The notes under the pieces: model-generated
The model's input: only the letters and a program-made list of their open reading frames with translations
Told to the model about the DNA's origin: nothing
The model's database searches: none
From: Hymenobacter sp. 15J16-1T3B
Lineage (GTDB): Bacteria > Bacteroidota > Bacteroidia > Cytophagales > Hymenobacteraceae
Reading direction: 5' to 3'
Assembly (NCBI RefSeq): GCF_020711235.1
Contig: NZ_JAJFAV010000006.1
Location: 288,390-352,389, forward strand
DNA: 64,000 bases
Made by a program: the position numbers and the translations under genes
Part shown: in pieces, positions 16,373-23,324 of the stretch
Numbering within the stretch: the stretch's first letter is position 1
Layout: the number at the start of each line of letters is the position of its first letter

Positions 16373-17698
16373 ATGAACGAGCGAATCATAGAAAAGCTAA
16401 GCATTTTGGCCGACGCCGCCAAGTACGATGCCTCGTGTTCGAGCAGCGGCGGCAAGCGCAAAAACGAGAACAAAGGCTTGGGCAACGCCGAGGGCATGGG
16501 CATCTGCCACTCCTACACCGAGGACGGCCGCTGCGTCTCGTTGCTGAAGATTCTGCTCACCAACCACTGCATTTTTGACTGCGCCTACTGCGTCTCGCGC
16601 AAGTCCAACGACGTGAAGCGCGCCGCCTTCACGGTGGAGGAAGTGGTGGACCTGACCATGAACTTCTACCGCCGCAACTACATCGAGGGCCTGTTTTTGA
16701 GCAGCGGCATTTTCTCCTCGCCCGACTACACTATGGAGCGGCTGGTGCGCATCTGCAAAAAGCTGCGCACCGAGGAGAAGTTCAACGGCTACATCCACCT
16801 CAAAACCATTCCCGGCGCTTCGGAAGAGCTCATCAAGGAAGCCGGCCTCTACGCCGACCGCCTGAGCGTCAACATCGAGCTGCCCTCGGAGCTGAGCCTG
16901 ACCACGCTGGCCCCCGAGAAAAACTACGAGGAGATTCTGACGCCCATGAGTCAGATTCAGCAGAACGTGGCCCAGAACCGCGAGGAGCGGGAGCTGTTCA
17001 AGAAAGCCCCGCAGTTTGCCCCCGCCGGCCAGACTACCCAGCTCGTCGTCGGCGCCTCCCCCGAAACCGACCACCAGATCATCCAGCTCGCCGACGGCCT
17101 CTATAAAGGCTACGGCCTCAAGCGCGTGTACTACTCCGGCTACGTGCCCGTGTCGGGTGACCAGCGCCTGCCCCAGGTGGTGCAGCCCCCGCTGATGCGC
17201 GAGCACCGCCTCTACCAGTCCGACTGGCTGATGCGCTTCTACGGCTTCGACGCCAACGAAATCCTCGACCCGGCGCACCCCCACCTCGACCTGGAAATCG
17301 ACCCCAAGCTGGCCTGGGCCCTGCGCCACCGTCACGTGTTTCCCGTCGATGTGAATACGGCCGACTACGAGCTGATTCTGCGCGTGCCGGGCATCGGCAT
17401 GAAGTCGGCCAAGCGCATCGTGGCCGCCCGCCGCTTCGCCCCGCTCACCCTCGACCACCTGCACAAGTTCGGCGTGGTGCTGCGCCGGGCGCGCTACTTT
17501 ATCACCTGCCGCGGCATGGCCCTGGAAAAGCGCGAGTACGACGAGCAGACCGTGCGCCGCAAAATCCTCTACGGCGACGGGCAAACCCGCTCGGCCCTGG
17601 TCAAGCGCCAGCTCGACCTCTTCGCGCCGGAGCCCACCATCGTCACCGCCCCCGACCTCGTTTCGCCCCAGCTCGACCTATTCCGCCAAGCGGGCTAA
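16373..17698 (+). CDS. Putative DNA modification/repair radical SAM protein
   Basis: This 441-residue protein matches the radical-SAM family linked to uracil-DNA-glycosylase-like partners (TIGR03916 type). The 4Fe-4S/SAM motif CIFDCAYC gives CxxxCxxC at Cys66, Cys70 and Cys73; further cysteines lie at 22, 45 and 54. A helix-hairpin-helix region (about residues 325-356, LRVPGIGMKSAKRIVAARRF) predicts DNA binding. The last 29 residues hold two copies of QLDLF (413-417 and 433-437), the consensus bacterial sliding-clamp (DnaN) binding motif, separated by a flexible Pro-rich linker. The family partner (DUF4130) is encoded 1.4 kb downstream at 19072. The reaction is unknown; the architecture indicates radical chemistry on DNA or a DNA-bound substrate. 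The start ATG 16373 fits the family N-terminus. Confidence 0.93.
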   Translation: MNERIIEKLSILADAAKYDASCSSSGGKRKNENKGLGNAEGMGICHSYTEDGRCVSLLKILLTNHCIFDCAYCVSRKSNDVKRAAFTVEEVVDLTMNFYRRNYIEGLFLSSGIFSSPDYTMERLVRICKKLRTEEKFNGYIHLKTIPGASEELIKEAGLYADRLSVNIELPSELSLTTLAPEKNYEEILTPMSQIQQNVAQNREERELFKKAPQFAPAGQTTQLVVGASPETDHQIIQLADGLYKGYGLKRVYYSGYVPVSGDQRLPQVVQPPLMREHRLYQSDWLMRFYGFDANEILDPAHPHLDLEIDPKLAWALRHRHVFPVDVNTADYELILRVPGIGMKSAKRIVAARRFAPLTLDHLHKFGVVLRRARYFITCRGMALEKREYDEQTVRRKILYGDGQTRSALVKRQLDLFAPEPTIVTAPDLVSPQLDLFRQAG

Positions 17699-17740
17699 GC
17701 GCCGCTCAACCCTAGCCTCCTCTCTTCTCTCAACACTGCC

Positions 17741-17923
17741 ATGACTATTCTCGACCACCAGCAACCCGCGCTGCCCCTGGGCCCCACGCTCGACGAAGCC
17801 GACAAAGTGGCCCGGATGGCCTGCTGCTGCAAGCTCTCGGAGCTGCTGCCCATCGTGCGCCAGCAGCTGCAGGAGCGCCGCGCGCAGCTGGCCGCCCAGC
17901 AGCGCCCCGCCGAAGCTGCGTAA
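17741..17923 (+). CDS. Hypothetical 60-residue protein in the radical-SAM operon
   Basis: This small frame begins 42 bases after the radical-SAM stop and has the high third-position GC of its neighbours, so it is probably real. The product begins MTILDHQQPALPLGPTL. It then has CCCK at about residues 28-31, preceded by DEADKVARMA, and a charged Gln-rich helix (IVRQQLQERRAQLAAQQ). No known domain was recognised. The N-terminal QPALPL resembles the QLSLPL clamp-binding hexapeptide of Hda in position and spacing but lacks the second-position Leu. The three adjacent cysteines could bind metal. It may be an accessory peptide of the DNA-repair module. Confidence 0.55.
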   Translation: MTILDHQQPALPLGPTLDEADKVARMACCCKLSELLPIVRQQLQERRAQLAAQQRPAEAA

Positions 17924-17979
17924 TACATTCGTAGCCGCCCAGTTGTATCGATCTGGCCTACGGGTAGCGTATAGGGCGG

Positions 17980-18873
17980 ATGCTTTATTCCCTCGAAGAC
18001 CATTACGTCGAAACCAACGGCCTGCGCCTGCACGTGGTGCAGTGCGGCCCGCTTGATGGCCCGCTGGTCGTGCTGCTGCACGGCTTTCCGGAGTTCTGGT
18101 ACGGGTGGCACCGGCAGATTCCGGCGCTGGCCGCGGCCGGCTACCGCGTGTGGGCCCCCGACCAGCGCGGCTACAACCTCTCGGATAAGCCGCGGGCAGT
18201 CAACGCCTACGCCGTCGAGGAGCTGGTGGCCGACGTCATCGGGCTGCTGGACGCGGCGGGCCGGGAGCAGGCCTGCGTGGTCGGCCACGACTGGGGCGGC
18301 ATTGTGGCCTGGCACTTGGCGGCGCGTCACCCCGCGCGGCTGCGGCGGGTGGCTATTCTGAACGTGCCCCACCCCACGGTATTCGGCCGCACGCTGCGGC
18401 GCAGTGGTCGGCAGCGGCGCAAAAGCTGGTACGCTCTCTTTTTTCAGCTTCCCTGGCTGCCCGAGCAGCTGGCCCGGCTGCGCAACTGGTGGGCCGGCCG
18501 CAAAAGCCTGACCAGCACCAGCCGCCGCGGCACCTTCTCCGCCGACGATTTGCGCCGCTACCGCCTGGCCTGGAGCCAGCCCGGCGCCATGCGCAGCATG
18601 ATCAACTGGTACCGAGCCGCCGCCCGCCGGGGCCGTAGCAGCACGCAGCTCGGCCGCATCACGGTGCCGCTGCAGCTCATCTGGGGACGCCGCGACGCGT
18701 TTTTGGAAGCCCGCATGGCCGAGGAAAGCCAGAAATACTGCGACCAGGGCTGGCTGACGTACTTCGACAAAGCCACGCACTGGGTGCAGCACGAAGAAGG
18801 CACCCGCGTCAACGAGTTGCTGCTGGAGTTTTTCGCGGAGGCTGGGCAAGGGCGTGGAAACTTCGAGGCGTAG
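17980..18873 (+). CDS. Alpha/beta hydrolase, epoxide hydrolase-like
   Basis: The 297-residue enzyme has the soluble epoxide hydrolase layout: HGFPEFWYGWHRQI (oxyanion HGFP) and DQRGYNLSDKP near residues 58-68. The nucleophile elbow is GHDWGG with Asp104, the acid is Asp239 in WGRRDAFL, and the base is His267 in THWVQHEE. A nucleophilic Asp rather than Ser points to epoxide hydrolase or haloalkane dehalogenase chemistry. The cap contains Tyr/Trp-rich helices. It lies between the radical-SAM gene and its DUF4130 partner on the same strand; whether it belongs to that module or is a chance neighbour is unclear. Confidence 0.9.
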   Translation: MLYSLEDHYVETNGLRLHVVQCGPLDGPLVVLLHGFPEFWYGWHRQIPALAAAGYRVWAPDQRGYNLSDKPRAVNAYAVEELVADVIGLLDAAGREQACVVGHDWGGIVAWHLAARHPARLRRVAILNVPHPTVFGRTLRRSGRQRRKSWYALFFQLPWLPEQLARLRNWWAGRKSLTSTSRRGTFSADDLRRYRLAWSQPGAMRSMINWYRAAARRGRSSTQLGRITVPLQLIWGRRDAFLEARMAEESQKYCDQGWLTYFDKATHWVQHEEGTRVNELLLEFFAEAGQGRGNFEA

Positions 18874-19061
18874 CAGTTGCCGCGTATAGCTTGCCGCTGA
18901 CTAAGCGTTGTTGAGGCACGGATTGATCGAATATTGATGCGTTTTGGGTTAAAAATCAATGGATTTAAGCGCAGTAAGCTGGAGCGTATACCGCCCGCTT
19001 TTTGTTAGTCTATCAGCCCAGGCGACTGGGTAGCTCCGCCGCTTGGAACTGGCTCCAGCCT

Positions 19062-19070
19062 TATCTTTTG
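19062..19070 (+). promoter_or_regulatory. TATCTTTTG -7-like box before the DUF4130 gene
   Basis: It matches TAnnTTTG with one extra T. Transcription starting about 6-8 bases downstream would fall after the TTG at 19072, which favours the in-frame TTG at 19084 as the start of the DUF4130 protein. Confidence 0.4.
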
Positions 19071-19071
19071 C

Positions 19072-20022
19072 TTGTCTCTCTCGTTGAAAAAGCCGCGCAT
19101 TACTTCCTTACAACGCCGGGCGCCGGGGCTGCCGGCCCGGCCGGCCGTCACCTCGCTGCGGCCTGGCGGGGCGCTGCCGCCGAGCTTCGACGCGGCCGCC
19201 CGCTTCACCTACGACGGCTCCTTCGATGGGCTGCTGACGGTGCTGCTCACCTGCTGGCAGACGCGCCGCTGGCCCGAGGCCATTGCGCTGGAAGGTGCCG
19301 CGCAGGGCGGTTTGTTCAGCGAAACGCACTTCGTGCCCACCGACGAAGCCCAGGCCCGGCGCGTGTGGGAGGGCCTGCTCAAGCACATGCCGGCCGAAGC
19401 GCGCACCAACCTTTACAAAACCTTCCTCTCGGAGCGCCCCGACCGGGAGTTGCTCATCTTCCGCTACGTGCAGCTGGCCATAGCGGCCGGCGGGCAGGAC
19501 ATCAGCGAGCATTTCGCCGACGACACCGTGCGCACGGTGGCCGAAATCAACAAGCAGCTGTTTCGCGAAAAGCACCGCATGGAGGCCTTTGTGCGCTTCG
19601 AGCGGACCCAGGATGGGCTGTTTCACGCCAGCATCGAGCCCGACTTCGACGTGCTGCCGCTCATTGCCGAGCACTTCACCAAGCGCTACGCCGACCAGCG
19701 TTGGCTGATTTTCGACCGGCGGCGCCGCTACGGCCTTTACTACGACCTGCAGCGCACCGACGTGGTCAGCTTCGATGCGGCCGTGGACGCGGTGGCCAGC
19801 GACACCTCGGCCGTATCCGCCGCCGTGCTCGACGAGCGGGAGCCGCTGTTTCAGGTGCTCTGGCAGGCGTATTTCGACCACGTCAACATCCCCGAGCGCA
19901 AAAACGTGAAGCTGCACCGCCGCCACATGCCCAAGCGCTACTGGCGCTACCTCACCGAAAAGCAGCCCCGGGAACGGCAGTTTCGGCCCATTGCCAACAA
20001 GAACGGCGCCGCCCAGGGCTGA
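19072..20022 (+). CDS. DUF4130 (TIGR03915) DNA-metabolism partner of the radical-SAM protein
   Basis: The product has up to 316 residues; the first 45 are variable and the start (TTG 19072, or TTG 19084) is uncertain. The conserved region opens with FTYDGSFDGLLTVLLTCWQ and closes with YFDHVNIPERKNVKLHRRHMPKRYWRYLTEK, the hallmark of the family that always accompanies this radical-SAM family. In some genomes it is fused to a uracil-DNA-glycosylase-like domain; here no such domain is fused. The middle part (YKTFLSERPDRELLIFRYVQLA, HRMEAFVRFERTQDGLFHA) is typical. It presumably acts with the protein at 16373 in DNA repair or modification. It is separated from it by an epoxide hydrolase-like gene, which is unusual, since the pair is normally adjacent. 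Confidence 0.9.
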   Translation: MSLSLKKPRITSLQRRAPGLPARPAVTSLRPGGALPPSFDAAARFTYDGSFDGLLTVLLTCWQTRRWPEAIALEGAAQGGLFSETHFVPTDEAQARRVWEGLLKHMPAEARTNLYKTFLSERPDRELLIFRYVQLAIAAGGQDISEHFADDTVRTVAEINKQLFREKHRMEAFVRFERTQDGLFHASIEPDFDVLPLIAEHFTKRYADQRWLIFDRRRRYGLYYDLQRTDVVSFDAAVDAVASDTSAVSAAVLDEREPLFQVLWQAYFDHVNIPERKNVKLHRRHMPKRYWRYLTEKQPRERQFRPIANKNGAAQG

Positions 20023-20096
20023 AGCGGGGCTGGACGTGCGGCGGGTTACGCGGCGCCCATGCGGCCGGTGGCCGCCGCGTAACCATCGAAACGCGC

Positions 20097-20104
20097 TATT
20101 TTCG
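20097..20104 (+). promoter_or_regulatory. TATTTTCG -7-like box before rfbD
   Basis: An octamer one base from TAnnTTTG, 28 bases before the rfbD ATG at 20133. Confidence 0.4.
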
Positions 20105-20132
20105 CGGCTGATAAACGCGTAGGCGCTTCGAT

Positions 20133-21002
20133 ATGAGCAGCAGCATTCTGGTTTTTGGCGCCTCCGGGCAATTGGGGCAATGCTTGGCGCAGGTGGCGGC
20201 CGAGCGGAACATGACGGACCGCTTGGTCATGCTGGCCGAAGAGCAGGCCAACATCCTGAACCCCGACGGCCTGCGGGCCGCGTTCGAGCAGCACCAGCCG
20301 CAATACTGCATCAACTGCGCCGCTTATACGGCCGTCGACAAGGCCGAGGACGAGCTGGAGCTGGCCCGCCGCGTGAACCGCGACGGCGTGGAAAACCTGG
20401 CCCGGCTGTGCGCCGAGTTTGGTGCCACGCTGCTGCACGTCTCCACCGATTTCGTGTTTGCCGGCTCGGGCAACCAGCCCCTGCTCGAAACCGACGAAGC
20501 CGCGCCCATCAGCGCCTACGGCCTGACCAAGCTGGAAGGCGAGCAGGTGATTCCGGCCCATACGGACAAGTATTTCATTCTGCGAACCAGCTGGTTGTAC
20601 TCCGAATTCGCCGGCAACTTCGTGAAGACCATGCTGCGCTTCGGCCGTGAGCGGGACGAAATGCGCGTCATCTGGGACCAGACGGGCACGCCCACCTACG
20701 CCATCGACCTGGCCACGGTGCTGCTGCACCTCATCGAAACGAACAACGCCAACTACGGCCTCTACCACTACAGCAACGAGGGCGTGACCTCGTGGTACGA
20801 CTTCGCGGTGGCCATTTTCGAGCTGGCCGGGCTGCCCACGCGCGTAGTGCCCATCCGCACCGCCGAGTACCCGACCAAAGCCACGCGCCCACCTTACTCC
20901 GTGCTCGACAAGAGCAAGGCGAAAAGCCAGCTCGGTATCAGCATTCCGCACTGGCGCGTGAGCCTGCAGGCCTGCATGCGCCGCTTGAACCAGGAAGCCT
21001 GA
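20133..21002 (+). CDS. rfbD: dTDP-4-dehydrorhamnose reductase
   Basis: A 289-residue extended SDR that reduces dTDP-4-dehydrorhamnose to dTDP-L-rhamnose with NADPH for cell-surface glycans. The binding loop GASGQLGQ lies at residues 8-15, STDFVFAG near residue 107, and YGLTK holds the catalytic Tyr and Lys (YxxxK). KATRPPYSVLDKSK near residue 255 is the family's C-terminal signature. Length and motifs are complete. The other rhamnose genes (rfbA, B, C) are not next to it, so it stands alone here. A large palindromic repeat follows. Confidence 0.93.
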   Translation: MSSSILVFGASGQLGQCLAQVAAERNMTDRLVMLAEEQANILNPDGLRAAFEQHQPQYCINCAAYTAVDKAEDELELARRVNRDGVENLARLCAEFGATLLHVSTDFVFAGSGNQPLLETDEAAPISAYGLTKLEGEQVIPAHTDKYFILRTSWLYSEFAGNFVKTMLRFGRERDEMRVIWDQTGTPTYAIDLATVLLHLIETNNANYGLYHYSNEGVTSWYDFAVAIFELAGLPTRVVPIRTAEYPTKATRPPYSVLDKSKAKSQLGISIPHWRVSLQACMRRLNQEA

Positions 21003-21013
21003 GGCGGGAATAA

Positions 21014-21209
21014 AAGCCCGTCATCCTGAGCAGAGCGAAGGACCTTTCTCGAACCCCTGCACCGCCGCTGCCTACAACGTGCCGGCGCTAATCGGGACAA
21101 CGACAACAAGCGCAGCCACCACACCCGAACGATTGGCGTTGGTGGCTGCGCTTCTTGGTCGGTGCAGGGTTGGAGGAAGGTCCTTCGCTGCGCTCAGGAT
21201 GACGGGCTT
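21014..21209. repeat. Large compound palindrome between convergent genes (copy 1)
   Basis: The outer arms begin aagcccgtcatcctgagc and end gctcaggatgacgggctt, with recognisable pairing through to gcacc/ggtgc. Inside is a perfect 13-bp hairpin (aagcgcagccacc at 21108-21120, ggtggctgcgctt at 21141-21153). It lies between rfbD (+) and the MFS gene (-). The inner hairpin and part of the outer arms recur at 28083-28313, so this is an interspersed repeat, probably a bidirectional terminator. Confidence 0.8.
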
Positions 21210-21218
21210 ATTTCCTTC

Positions 21219-22409
21219 TTATTCCTCTTTCGTTCGGCCGTAAAACCGGCTGGCCAAAAAGGCCAGGGCCACAAAGCCCAGGCCGGCGGCGCACACGCCG
21301 GGCCAGCGGCCGTGCGTCCAGGCCCAGCCGCCTACCAAGGAGCCCAGGGCCCCGCCGATGAAATAGGCCGTCATGTAGACGGTGTTGAGGCGGCTGCGGG
21401 CTTCGGGAATCAGGGCGAAGATGCGCGTCTGGTTGGCAATGTGGGTGGCCTGTACGCCCACGTCGAGCAGAATGACGCCCACCACCAGCGCGGCCAGGGC
21501 GGTGCTGCCCAAAAACAGGATGCCGTAGGCCAGTACCGCCAGCCCCACGCCGATGCGAATGGCGAAGTCGGAGCCGCGGGTATCGGCGGTGCGGCCGGCC
21601 AGGGGCGCGGCCAGGGCCCCGGCGGCCCCGATCAGGCCGAAAAAGCCCGCCACGTCGGCGCCGTAGTGGTAGGGCGGACCTTCGAGCAGGAAGACCAGCG
21701 TGGTCCAAAACACGCTGAAGCCGGCGAACATGAAGCCGCCGATCAGCGCGGAGCGGCGCAGCAGCGGCAGGGTGCGGGCCAGCGTGAACAGCGAAGACAT
21801 CAGCGAGGCGTAGGAGCCGCTGAAGGCGGGCCGGTCGCGGGGCAGGCGCCAGGCCAGCACGCCGCCGAGCAGCACCATCACGGCCGCGCCGCCCCCGAAC
21901 ACCGTGCGCCAGCCCAGGTGTGCCCCCACGTAGCCGCTGACGGTGCGCGAGAGCAGAATGCCGATCAGCAAGCCGCTCATGATCTGGCCCACAATGCGGC
22001 CGCGGTCTTCGGCGGGGGCGAGGTGCGCGGCCATGGGAAGCAGCAGCTGCGGCACGGCCGAGCACACGCCGATGAGCAGGCTGGCCCCGAGCAGCACCCC
22101 GAACGAGGGCGCCCAAGCCGCCGCGGCCATGCACACGGCCGCACCGAGCTGCATCACCAGGATGAGGCCTTTGCGTTCGAGCTTGTCGCCGAGGGGCACC
22201 ACCAGCAGCATGCACAGCGTGTAGCCCACCTGCGTGACGGTGGCCACCAAGCTGGCCTGGCTTTCGGTTTTGCCGAAGGTGCGCCCGATTTCGCCCAGCA
22301 GAGGCTGGTTGTAGTAGATGTTGGCCACCACCAGGGCGCAGGTCAGCGACATTAGCCAGACCAAGGCGGGCGGCAGGGTAGGGGAAGCGTGAGAGGTTTC
22401 GTCGGCCAT
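21219..22409 (-). CDS. MFS transporter
   Basis: The 396-residue product has 12 predicted membrane segments. The loop between segments 2 and 3 has the MFS motif A in the form PLGDKLERKG, and the N-terminal signature NIYYNQPLLGEIGRTFG is seen in the DHA1-like YgaY/arabinose-efflux type. Such proteins export small molecules using the proton gradient. The substrate cannot be predicted, and there is no adjacent regulator. Full length. Confidence 0.88.
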   Translation of the reverse strand: MADETSHASPTLPPALVWLMSLTCALVVANIYYNQPLLGEIGRTFGKTESQASLVATVTQVGYTLCMLLVVPLGDKLERKGLILVMQLGAAVCMAAAAWAPSFGVLLGASLLIGVCSAVPQLLLPMAAHLAPAEDRGRIVGQIMSGLLIGILLSRTVSGYVGAHLGWRTVFGGGAAVMVLLGGVLAWRLPRDRPAFSGSYASLMSSLFTLARTLPLLRRSALIGGFMFAGFSVFWTTLVFLLEGPPYHYGADVAGFFGLIGAAGALAAPLAGRTADTRGSDFAIRIGVGLAVLAYGILFLGSTALAALVVGVILLDVGVQATHIANQTRIFALIPEARSRLNTVYMTAYFIGGALGSLVGGWAWTHGRWPGVCAAGLGFVALAFLASRFYGRTKEE

Positions 22410-22506
22410 GAAAATTGCCCGTACAGGGCAAGCAGTGCGTACGGCAAAACCGGCCGACAGGCCAATGGTTGTCGGACTTTACACGAAGCGAACAGAAGCG
22501 TTTGCG

Positions 22507-23133
22507 TCAGCGGGTGATGCGGTTCAGACGCAGGGTGCCGCGGAACGAGGTCCGGTATTGGTTGCGCACTTCGTACATGATGAGGCCTTCGCGTGGATTC
22601 CAGTAGGATTTGTCGCCGTCGGGGTGTTGCATGATATAAACCTTGAACTTTCCCATCGGCACGGTCAGGGTCGTGTCCGTGTTGATGACGTAGTTACGGC
22701 CTCTGATATGACTGCCGCAGTAATACGTTGGCAACTCCTGATAGAGAAAGGGGGATTTAGGCGCGTAAATGTTCTCTGTCAGGCTAAAGCAGGAACCGAA
22801 GCCGCAACTGCTGCATATCTGTTCGTAAAGGGCGTTGGATTTGACGACCACATCGATGTCGTTGATTTCCCCGAAAAGAGGCGTGAGACTACCACTACTA
22901 TTATTTGGCGCATGCTCCCGAATGCGGTAGTCATCATCATCGCGGTTTATTTCCAGGTAGCGGCAGTCACGGATGGTATCCTGGAGGCCGTAAAAATCAT
23001 AATACAGTCGGTTGCCGCCCCTGACCCACCCGAACGGCTTGTGGCTGCCGTCCTTGTTGCAAGCCGCGCAGCCAAACAGCAGAGCCATGGTGCAGAGTTG
23101 GGCGGTGAGCCCAGTTAATGTATTGACGGGCAT
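22507..23133 (-). CDS. Hypothetical Cys-rich lipoprotein
   Basis: A 208-residue protein from ATG 23133, chosen because the residues that follow (QLCTMALLFGCAACNKDG) form a lipoprotein signal. The lipobox Cys is either Cys22 (LFGC) or Cys25. The mature part is Tyr/Asp-rich, with a cluster ICSSCGFGSC near residue 105 and a beta-rich C-terminus (KVYIMQHPDG, GTLRLNRI). No family was recognised. The coding DNA is visibly less GC-rich than its neighbours, which suggests a lineage-specific or acquired gene. Confidence 0.65.
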   Translation of the reverse strand: MPVNTLTGLTAQLCTMALLFGCAACNKDGSHKPFGWVRGGNRLYYDFYGLQDTIRDCRYLEINRDDDDYRIREHAPNNSSGSLTPLFGEINDIDVVVKSNALYEQICSSCGFGSCFSLTENIYAPKSPFLYQELPTYYCGSHIRGRNYVINTDTTLTVPMGKFKVYIMQHPDGDKSYWNPREGLIMYEVRNQYRTSFRGTLRLNRITR

Positions 23134-23293
23134 ATGGGTAGGAGTAAAGTCGTAACTAGAAATCCATATTACGCCCAACGCAATATCCCCTCATGCCAAA
23201 AGATGGCCCTAATGGACTTTATCAGCTGGAGCGGGTAGATTCGAAAGACTGTTGATAACCCGCGGGCAACCCTTGTCCGCCCGGTTGCATCTG

Positions 23294-23323
23294 AGCCGTT
23301 CAGACGCTCTTATCCGAACGGCT
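23294..23323 (+). promoter_or_regulatory. Hairpin immediately before the DUF2723 start codon
   Basis: Arms agccgttc (23294-23301) and gaacggct (23316-23323) form a perfect 8-bp stem whose end lies one base before the ATG at 23325. It could limit ribosome access. No riboswitch class was recognised. Confidence 0.4.
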
Positions 23324-23324
23324 T

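Noticed and set aside
19546..19574. NKQLFREK in the DUF4130 protein as a clamp-binding motif
   Set aside because: It lies inside a folded, conserved part and does not match QLxLF; it is not a terminal peptide.
21014..21209. CRISPR-like repeats in the palindromic regions
   Set aside because: The repeats are inverted, not direct with regular spacers, and no cas genes are nearby.
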